A stretch of 5,177 nt of DNA from contig CAIQIY010000440.1 in NCBI GenBank assembly GCA_903871975.1, positions 1 through 5,177 on the forward strand, read 5' to 3'. Under the pieces are notes generated by a model. The model was not told the DNA's origin. It was given only the letters and a program-made list of their open reading frames with translations, and did no database searches. Shown one piece after another: positions 1-4,959 of the stretch. Source of the DNA: an uncultured Chloroflexota bacterium (GTDB lineage Bacteria; Chloroflexota; Chloroflexia; Chloroflexales; Roseiflexaceae). Every line of letters begins with the position of its first letter. The stretch's first letter is position 1. The position numbers and the translations under genes are program-made.

Positions 1-332
1 CGCTGGTGCTCGCCGGCATCGCCAGCCTGGCCCTGCCGCGGCTCTACCCGATCGGTAGCTACGAAGTCGACTTCGTCTGGTACTGGCTGGGGTTCACCGG
101 GCTGTTCACACTCGTCACGGCCAACGACATGCTCAAGATCGGGCTGGGGTTGTTGCTGATCGCAGGCAGCATCGACATGCTCTATACTGCGATCTCACGC
201 ACAGTGCAGATCTTTCCGCTGGCGATGCTCAGCCTGATGACCATCGTCCTCGCACTGGCGATCGCCTACCTGAGCGGCCTGTTGTTCAGCCGACTCAAGA
301 CGCTCGAATTGAATGAACTCTATAAACCATAA
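1..332 (+). CDS. HyfE/NuoK-like membrane subunit, 3' part only
   Basis: The reading frame is open from the left edge (frame starts at base 3), so the start lies upstream; a GTG at 6 is in frame but sits inside a hydrophobic helix and is unlikely to be the start. About 110 residues are visible, roughly half of a typical HyfE (about 215 residues, from family knowledge). Seen: the end of one hydrophobic segment, then three more (about 78-124, 135-200 and 210-293), ending in a short charged tail with NELYKP. The third segment has the NuoK-type pattern LKIGLGLLLIAGSIDMLY, and the last resembles the HyfE/MrpC pattern P-x-A-x-x-L-x-x-x-T-I-V. In relatives this small subunit packs between the antiporter-like and NuoH-like subunits of the membrane arm. 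The membrane Glu of NuoK (I-G-L-E) is Gly here (147-149). The HyfF-like gene starts 14 bp downstream, as in hyf-type operons. It could also be called MrpC/MnhC-like, but the context favours HyfE. Confidence 0.8.
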   Translation, partial: LVLAGIASLALPRLYPIGSYEVDFVWYWLGFTGLFTLVTANDMLKIGLGLLLIAGSIDMLYTAISRTVQIFPLAMLSLMTIVLALAIAYLSGLLFSRLKTLELNELYKP

Positions 333-346
333 CGCACGGTGGTGAG

Positions 347-1801
347 ATGCCGTATCTTTTGTTGATCGCATTTCCGATCATGATGGGGGCAAGCCTGTTC
401 ATGATCCGAAAGCAGACGCAGCTGACCCTGGGGTTAGCCTGCGTGATCGCGCTCGCGCAGATCGTGCTGGTAACCCAGCTGCCGATCGACACGCCATCGC
501 GGCTCCTCGGCCTGACGTTGACGCTTGATCCGCTCGGCAGGTTGTTTCTCATCACCTTTGTCGCCATCAGTGCACTGGCATTCATCATCGCCTGGATGCT
601 GCCCCACGGCGAGCACTTTGCGCCGATCACGCTCGTCATGCTCGGGCTGATCAGTTCGATCATCGTGTTTCTGCAGGAACCGTTCGTCGTGACGCTGCTG
701 TTGGTGAGCGTCGGGCTCGTCGCCGTGCTGGCGATCATCGACCTGCCGACCGGCAGCCGGCAACTCGTCGAGCGCACGGCGCTCGCTGCGGCACTCAAGT
801 ATCTGGTGATGATGACGCTGGCTGGCGTCATGATGTACATGGGGTTCGTGCTGGTGAGCATCTACACGCCGGGCGAGTTTCCCGGGCGGATCTCACCGGC
901 GCACCTCGTACTAGGCCTGCTGGCAATCGGGTTCGGTCTGCGCCTCGCGATCCTGCCGTTTCATTCCTGGCTCCCCGACCTCGCGCGCGAAACGTTTCCG
1001 ATGGTCTCGGTGCTGGTGATCGGCGTGATCAACGCGACCAGCCTGTTGTTTCTCGTCAGTGCGTTGCAATTCTTCCCGGTGATCGTCCTCGAGAACGCGC
1101 GTGGCCTGACCGTTCTGATGTGGATCGGCGCCATCACGGCGGTATATGGGGCGTTGTTGGCGCTGGCGCAGCCCGAGATGCGGCGGATGATCGGGGCGTT
1201 GCTCGTCTCGAACTCGGGGATGATCATCTTCGGCATCGCGAGCACCAGCATCAAAGGGCTCACGGGAGCGTTGTTCGAAAGCTTCAATCAGCTGATCGTC
1301 CTGGCGTTGTTGTTTGTCGCGATCGCGCTGCTCGAGCGCCCGGACGGACGGCCGACGAACGTCGTGCGGCGTGATCTGCTGTGGCGCTGGCCAATCGCCG
1401 GCGCCGGGCTGATCGGGGGGGTGATGGCATTGTTGGGCGTGCCGCCATTTGGCGGCTTCGCCAGCAAGCTATTGCTCTTCGAGGCGGCAGCACAACTCGA
1501 CGGTCGATACCTGGCATTGTTCCTTGCCGCCACATCGCTCGGGCTGGTCGCGCTGGTGCGGCTCGCACAGAATCGTCTGCTGGGCGCCCCCGAGGAGCAA
1601 GCCATCGACGAACAGCCAGTTCTGCTGGGCACCACCGAACTGGATCGCCCTGCCGAGCGGCGGCTTGAGCCCGAGCCACGGGGCCTGGCGATCGTGACGC
1701 TGGTGCTGCTCGGCGCATGCCTGGTCGTCGGCGTATTCCCGCAGCCGATCATCGCGACCATCGCCGAAGTGGTGCAAGGCCTGACGTTCGTGCGCGCGTG
1801 A
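347..1801 (+). CDS. HyfF/NuoN-like antiporter-family membrane subunit
   Basis: This 484-residue, very hydrophobic protein has about 13-14 apparent membrane segments, the usual size for the NuoN/NuoM/HyfF/MrpD family (proton-antiporter core domain). Supporting motifs are A-L-K-Y at 149-152 (TM6 start), LPFHSWLPD around 203-211 (TM7 end, a family hallmark) and GVPPFGGFASK ending at K374 (TM12). A hydrophilic loop rich in E, P and R at about 410-448 precedes the last helix. In working pumps of this family, buried Glu and Lys residues move protons; most are absent here (no acidic residue at 112-131, Arg at 199, Ala at 230, Gln315 and Leu319 in the H...K site), while K374 remains. The ATG at 347 is chosen because it follows the preceding stop by 14 bp and is preceded by GGTGGTGAG, a modest ribosome site. 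By order and sequence it is the distal membrane subunit of an Ehr/hydrogenase-4-like complex. HyfB- or MrpD-type naming cannot be excluded; family membership is secure. Confidence 0.9.
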   Translation: MPYLLLIAFPIMMGASLFMIRKQTQLTLGLACVIALAQIVLVTQLPIDTPSRLLGLTLTLDPLGRLFLITFVAISALAFIIAWMLPHGEHFAPITLVMLGLISSIIVFLQEPFVVTLLLVSVGLVAVLAIIDLPTGSRQLVERTALAAALKYLVMMTLAGVMMYMGFVLVSIYTPGEFPGRISPAHLVLGLLAIGFGLRLAILPFHSWLPDLARETFPMVSVLVIGVINATSLLFLVSALQFFPVIVLENARGLTVLMWIGAITAVYGALLALAQPEMRRMIGALLVSNSGMIIFGIASTSIKGLTGALFESFNQLIVLALLFVAIALLERPDGRPTNVVRRDLLWRWPIAGAGLIGGVMALLGVPPFGGFASKLLLFEAAAQLDGRYLALFLAATSLGLVALVRLAQNRLLGAPEEQAIDEQPVLLGTTELDRPAERRLEPEPRGLAIVTLVLLGACLVVGVFPQPIIATIAEVVQGLTFVRA

Positions 1802-1828
1802 GGTTCGACCGTAGCTCATTCAGTCGAC

Positions 1829-1834
1829 GAGGGG
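1829..1834 (+). promoter_or_regulatory. Shine-Dalgarno-like GAGGGG before the Fe-S subunit
   Basis: GAGGGG lies 13 bases before the ATG at 1848, which is long, and only 2 bases before another ATG at 1837, which opens a four-codon frame (M-N-A-S-stop) whose TGA overlaps the 1848 start. Upstream of 1848 the frame has no ATG, GTG or TTG before an in-frame TAG at 1812, so 1848 is still the only credible start of the Fe-S gene. The 46-bp gap here is the longest in the array; I see no convincing promoter or terminator in it. Confidence 0.45.
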
Positions 1835-1847
1835 CGATGAACGCATC

Positions 1848-2222
1848 ATGATTCGTATCTTTCGCATCAACAGTGGCTCATGCGGCGCATGCGACCTGGA
1901 GATCATCGCCACTGCCGAGTCGACGCCGGAGCTCACGTGGGCCGTCAGCCCGGCCGAGGCAGACGCGCTCCTGCTGACCGGGCCGATCACGCCGGCGGCG
2001 CGGGCAGTTGTGCTCGGCTTGTTGCGCGAATACGGCGAGCACACACCGGTGATTGCCGTCGGGCGTTGTGCCATCGACGGAACGCCATTTGGTCGTGGCG
2101 GGGTTGCAGCGCATCCCGATCTGAAGATCGCTGTGCGCATCCAGGGGTGTCCAGTGGCGCCAAAGACGATCATCGCGGCGATCCGCACGGCACGTGAGCG
2201 ACAACGCGAGGGGATCCAATGA
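1848..2222 (+). CDS. Minimal hydrogenase-small-subunit/NuoB-like Fe-S protein
   Basis: This 124-residue protein has all four cysteines expected to bind the [4Fe-4S] cluster nearest the active site: C12 and C15 in SCGACDLE, C74 in VGRCAIDG and C101 in QGCPVAP. The segment D-A-L-L-L-T-G-P-I-T at 39-48 matches the family pattern D-x-L-x-V-T-G-x-x-T. Complex I NuoB has adjacent cysteines (C-C); a C-x-x-C followed by D-L-E is the form in membrane hydrogenases (HycG, HyfI, EchC), so it belongs on that side. It is shorter than NuoB or HyfI and has no extra ferredoxin domain and no membrane helix, so it should be a peripheral cytoplasmic subunit passing electrons to or from a NuoD/HyfG-like large subunit, which is not in the window. 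The last four bases (ATGA) overlap the start of the NuoH-like gene, showing tight translational coupling. Function as an electron carrier is inferred from the ligands; the substrate is unknown. Confidence 0.88.
   Translation: MIRIFRINSGSCGACDLEIIATAESTPELTWAVSPAEADALLLTGPITPAARAVVLGLLREYGEHTPVIAVGRCAIDGTPFGRGGVAAHPDLKIAVRIQGCPVAPKTIIAAIRTARERQREGIQ
2208..2213 (+). promoter_or_regulatory. Ribosome binding site of the NuoH-like gene
   Basis: GAGGGG sits 5 bases before the ATG at 2219, inside the end of the Fe-S subunit gene. It fixes the start of the NuoH-like gene at the ATGA overlap and supports coupled translation of the two subunits. Confidence 0.75.
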
Positions 2223-3037
2223 CCGATGTGGTGCTCGCTGCGCTCGTGTATCCGGGGCTGATCACGGTCGTGGTGCTGGTCGCGATCACGGCGTTGCTCG
2301 GTGGTGAGCGGCCGGTGCTGCGGTTGGTGATTCAGCCAGCGCCGCGGCCGGGCTTTGATGCGCTGGTGAATATGGCGAGCATCGTCATGGCGATTGCCGC
2401 GATGATCGTCGCGCCGTGGCCGCTGCATCCCGCCCAGGGCGATTCGGTCGTCGGCGATCTGCTGGTGCTGTTCTTCTGCATCGAGGCGGCAGCGCTCATG
2501 CCCATCCTGGCGGGCATGATCACGCGCTCGCCGTTGGCGACGCGTGCAGCCAGCCGGACGCTGCAACTCGGCGTGGCCGGGCGGGCAGTGATCTGGCTGG
2601 CGATCGGCGCGACGGCCATCGGCGTCGGTGACGGACCCGAATACTGGATCGCGCGGGCCCTGCTGGCCATCGCATCGGTGCTCGCGCTGCCGGCGGCACT
2701 CGGCGTCGGTCCGTTTGCCGTCGAGCGGGGGCTGACCCCGGCCGGCATGGAAGAGGGGCTGAGCGCAGGCGAGGCCGAACGGGCGCGGTTGGCGCGGCTG
2801 ACGCGCAATGCTGCGCTCATCGGCGTGACGCTGGTGTATCTCGTGCCGCAAGATACTCCGATCATCAGCATCGGCGTCATCATCGGGTGCTTCCTGATGC
2901 TCACCGTGATCTTCAGCCGCCTCGGCACCCTGCCCCGGTTCCCGCTGCCAGCCGGATTGCGCTGGTGCTGGTTCGTCGCCGCGCCGCCAGCCGTGTTTGC
3001 CACCCTGTGGCTCGCATGGCTGGCGGCCCAGCAGTGA
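2219..3037 (+). CDS. Divergent NuoH/HyfC/EchB-like membrane anchor subunit
   Basis: This 272-residue membrane protein has about eight hydrophobic segments (roughly 5-27, 50-69, 78-101, 119-137, 144-166, 198-209, 213-232, 247-269), the NuoH/HyfC layout, though shorter than NuoH (about 325). Partial matches in order: E-R-P-V-L-R followed by IQPAPRPGFDALVN at 30-51, like the E-R-k-x-x-G-R-x-Q-x-R-x-G-P region after NuoH TM1; a long acidic/basic loop at 169-197 with M-E-E-G-L-S, like the quinone/E-channel loop; and LPRFPLPAGLRW near 238-249, which matches the NuoH ending L-P-R-F-R-x-D-q-l-x-x-x-x-W. In relatives this subunit links the Fe-S module to the membrane arm and forms the entry of the proton channel. 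The classic K-L-x-x-K-E stretch after TM1 is not recognisable. Its start overlaps the Fe-S gene and its stop abuts the ABC ATPase gene. Family assignment rests on spaced motifs plus context, so it is less certain than for its neighbours. Confidence 0.75.
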   Translation: MTDVVLAALVYPGLITVVVLVAITALLGGERPVLRLVIQPAPRPGFDALVNMASIVMAIAAMIVAPWPLHPAQGDSVVGDLLVLFFCIEAAALMPILAGMITRSPLATRAASRTLQLGVAGRAVIWLAIGATAIGVGDGPEYWIARALLAIASVLALPAALGVGPFAVERGLTPAGMEEGLSAGEAERARLARLTRNAALIGVTLVYLVPQDTPIISIGVIIGCFLMLTVIFSRLGTLPRFPLPAGLRWCWFVAAPPAVFATLWLAWLAAQQ

Positions 3038-4135
3038 GTGCCGATGACGCTCGCGATCGACATCGATCAGCTACAGAAGACGGTGGCCGGCGCACCGGTG
3101 CTGCGCGAGTTCTCGCTGCACGTCCCCGCCCACCTGTCGTACGGCCTGCTCGGCCCGGCGCGGAGCGGCAAGTCGCTGGCGCTGCAGATCATTCTGGGGC
3201 TGGTGCGCCCTGATCGTGGGGCGGTGACGGTGCTGGGGCGCCGCGTGACCCACCATCGCCTGGAGCATGTCGGGTATGTGCCGCCACGTCAGCCGTACCA
3301 TCCGCACATCAGCGGTCGCGAGTATCTGCTGGAGCTGGGGGCATTCAGCGGGTTGCGCGGCGCATTGCTGCAACGGCGCGTCGACGACCAGCTCGACGCG
3401 GTCGAGCTGGCCGACGACGGTGATGCGCCGATCTTCATGTACAGCCGGTTGATGCTGCAACGCCTCGGCCTGGCCCAGGCCCTGCTCAATGACCCCGAGC
3501 TGGTGCTGCTCGACGAGCCGTTTGGCGGGTTGAATGCCGACGAGGCGGCACAACTCCTGCCGACGCTCCAACGACTGCGCAGCCGTGGCCTCACGACCCT
3601 GGCGGTGACGCGTGCACCGGCGTTCGCCGAGGCGTTCTGTGATCGGGTCGGCATCCTGGCCGATGGCCGGGTCGCCGCCGAGTTCACGATCGCCGGCCTC
3701 CACGATGTCGGCCAATCGGTGACGATCCATCTGGGCGGGCTGCCGCCGGCGGTGCGCAGCACGCTGCGCGCGCTCGGGCCAGCGGTGCGCTGCGAGGATC
3801 TGCGCGTGACGATCGAGCCCAACTCGGCCGAGCTGCAGGCCGAAGTGTTGCGCACGCTGCTCGATGCGCGCGTGGCGATTCTGAGCCTCGATGGGCAGCG
3901 CCGACCACTCGAAGAGCTGTATCGCCGGGTGTTGAGCCACGACTACGTGCCATCGCAGCGCAGCGACCCACGGGCGACGCCGATCGAGACACCAGTGGAG
4001 GCGCGCAGTGCGGCTGCCCGGGCGCGCCGTGCCGCGTTGCGTGCCGCCAATCGTGGCGAGACGCTGCTGCGCGATTTGATTCAGCGTACGCCGGAGCCAT
4101 CACCGGATGATCCTGCTGCGCGCGATCAGAGGTAG
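3038..4135 (+). CDS. ABC transporter ATP-binding protein with degenerate motifs
   Basis: This 365-residue protein is of the drug/Na export (CcmA/DrrA-like) ABC ATPase type. Walker A is GPARSGKS at 39-46, and Walker B is ELVLLDEPFGGLN at 154-166 with the catalytic Glu at 160. YVPPRQPYHPHISGREYL around 80-97 aligns with the Q-loop region, but the usual Gln/Glu is Pro83 (a Gln follows at 85). The signature reads YSRLMLQRLGLAQAL at 135-149, with Leu138 where the family has an invariant Gly. The D-loop Asp is Asn166, and the H-loop His is Arg192 (A-V-T-R-A). Residues about 227-308 resemble the accessory domain after such ATPases, and 309-365 form an Ala/Arg-rich tail. GTG at 3038 directly follows the previous stop; ATG at 3044 is an equally possible start, and neither has a clear ribosome site, so coupling to the upstream gene is likely. 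It pairs with the permease downstream. Family is sure; active hydrolysis is not. Confidence 0.93.
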   Translation: MPMTLAIDIDQLQKTVAGAPVLREFSLHVPAHLSYGLLGPARSGKSLALQIILGLVRPDRGAVTVLGRRVTHHRLEHVGYVPPRQPYHPHISGREYLLELGAFSGLRGALLQRRVDDQLDAVELADDGDAPIFMYSRLMLQRLGLAQALLNDPELVLLDEPFGGLNADEAAQLLPTLQRLRSRGLTTLAVTRAPAFAEAFCDRVGILADGRVAAEFTIAGLHDVGQSVTIHLGGLPPAVRSTLRALGPAVRCEDLRVTIEPNSAELQAEVLRTLLDARVAILSLDGQRRPLEELYRRVLSHDYVPSQRSDPRATPIETPVEARSAAARARRAALRAANRGETLLRDLIQRTPEPSPDDPAARDQR

Positions 4136-4150
4136 GGACTCCGCGATCAC

Positions 4151-4160
4151 GAGAGGAAGG
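4151..4160 (+). promoter_or_regulatory. Strong ribosome binding site of the ABC permease
   Basis: GAGAGGAAGG ends one base before the ATG at 4162; its GAGG core (4153-4156) is five bases from the start. It is the longest purine-rich ribosome site in the window and lies in the 26-bp gap after the ATPase stop, so the permease can be translated independently of its neighbour. Confidence 0.75.
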
Positions 4161-4161
4161 C

Positions 4162-4920
4162 ATGCAACCGGCTGCGTTATTCACCCAGTTCACCCGCTTC
4201 ACGTTGCTGGAGTATCTGCGCTCTGGTCGCGTGTTGATCGAGCTCGCGGCGACGATCGCGATGTTCATGGCGGCAGTCCGTGGGCGTGCGCTCGATGCCG
4301 ACGGGTTTTTCGCCAATGCCGCGCTGTTCTCGCTGGTCATGGCGCTGTACACCGGTTCGACGATCATCGGGCTGGGGGATCGGCCGCATGGCTATCTGCT
4401 GGTGATCCGACCGCTCGGCCGCACCGGCTATCTGGTCGGGCTCTACAGCGCGATCCTGATCGTCGTCGTGGGGTGCTATGCGCTGCTGAGCCTGCTGACG
4501 GCGCTCGGCGCCCCCATTCAGGGCATGGGGCCGGGGAGCTGGCTGGCTGGCAGCCTGCCGCTGCTGCTGAATGTGGCGTTGTTGAGTGCCCTGCTGAGCT
4601 TGCTGGCGCCATTTGTGCTCCCGCCGGCCTGGCGCCTCGCGGTGCTGGCGCTGCTGGCCCTGGCATTTTCGAGCAGCCTGCTGGGCGGTGCGGCGCTGCA
4701 GTCGCTGCCGACTGCCGCAGTGCTGGTGCTCGAGGCGGTGCGTACGATCTCGGGGGCACCGTTGATGCCGGCGTTCGCCGGATACGCGCTGTCGGTGAGC
4801 CGCGACTACAGCGGCGTCGCGCCGTTGATCCCGCTGGCCCAGCTGACGCTGACGACCGGCATGCTCGCGATCGCGGTGTATTCGTTCAATCGGCGCGATC
4901 TGGCCTTTGATGCCCCGTGA
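4162..4920 (+). CDS. ABC-2-type transporter permease
   Basis: This 252-residue protein has six apparent membrane helices (about 25-39, 49-69, 87-113, 128-153, 157-176, 221-242) after a short amphipathic N-terminus (FTQFTRFTLLEYLRSGR), the layout of single-domain ABC-2 permeases. The segment LLVIRPLGRTGYLVGLY around 79-95 resembles the conserved cytoplasmic stretch l-x-R-P-x-x-R-x-x-y-l-x-g-K that contacts the ATPase. No signal peptide or catalytic motif is seen. It follows the ATPase gene by 26 bp and should form the membrane half of that exporter in the cytoplasmic membrane, as a homodimer unless another permease lies elsewhere. Substrate cannot be told from the sequence; members of this family export lipids, antibiotics, polysaccharides or Na+, or act in membrane assembly. 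The ATG is well supported by the preceding GAGAGGAAGG. It is the last gene of the + strand array, and the next gene converges on it. Confidence 0.83.
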   Translation: MQPAALFTQFTRFTLLEYLRSGRVLIELAATIAMFMAAVRGRALDADGFFANAALFSLVMALYTGSTIIGLGDRPHGYLLVIRPLGRTGYLVGLYSAILIVVVGCYALLSLLTALGAPIQGMGPGSWLAGSLPLLLNVALLSALLSLLAPFVLPPAWRLAVLALLALAFSSSLLGGAALQSLPTAAVLVLEAVRTISGAPLMPAFAGYALSVSRDYSGVAPLIPLAQLTLTTGMLAIAVYSFNRRDLAFDAP

Positions 4921-4939
4921 TCCGCTGGCAGCCGGTCAT

Positions 4940-4953
4940 CACCCGCGCGGGTG
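4940..4953. terminator. 14-bp palindrome in the convergent gap, possible weak terminator
   Basis: CACCCGCGCGGGTG is a perfect inverted repeat lying between the permease stop (4920) and the msrQ stop (4960 on the - strand). As RNA it could fold on either strand as a 5-bp GC-rich stem with a GCGC loop. There is no T-run on either side, so it does not look like a standard intrinsic terminator. Position between two convergent genes is the main argument for a role in transcription end. Confidence 0.3.
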
Positions 4954-4959
4954 GCAGCG

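Noticed and set aside
259..266. GCGATCGC octamers (also near 1319 and 4868) as cyanobacterial HIP1-like repeats
   Set aside because: Only three or so copies are seen, all inside codons for Ala-Ile-Ala-type runs, far fewer than in HIP1-rich cyanobacterial genomes, and the gene content does not suggest a cyanobacterium.
347..1801. Reading the antiporter-like gene as a pseudogene because key charged residues are absent
   Set aside because: The frame is full-length without stops or frameshifts, keeps the family's structural motifs, and sits in a tightly spaced array, so it appears to be under selection.
1802..1847. Possible promoter in the largest gap of the array
   Set aside because: I could not find a convincing -35/-10 pair; the gap is only 46 bp and GC-rich, and co-transcription from upstream is the simpler reading.
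1820..2851. Long open frame on the - strand (343 codons)
   Set aside because: It lies opposite the Fe-S and NuoH-like genes, spans their junction, and its translation is rich in R, H, Q and P with no recognisable domain. It is a shadow of GC-biased coding DNA.
3071..3940. Long open frame on the - strand (289 codons) inside the ABC ATPase gene
   Set aside because: The ATPase frame has clear Walker motifs; the opposite frame shows only low-complexity H/Q/R-rich sequence.
4107..4910. Second + strand frame over the permease gene (267 codons)
   Set aside because: It overlaps the permease in another frame, is full of A, R and G without membrane helices or motifs, and lacks a good ribosome site, whereas the 4162 frame has both a strong site and ABC-2 features.
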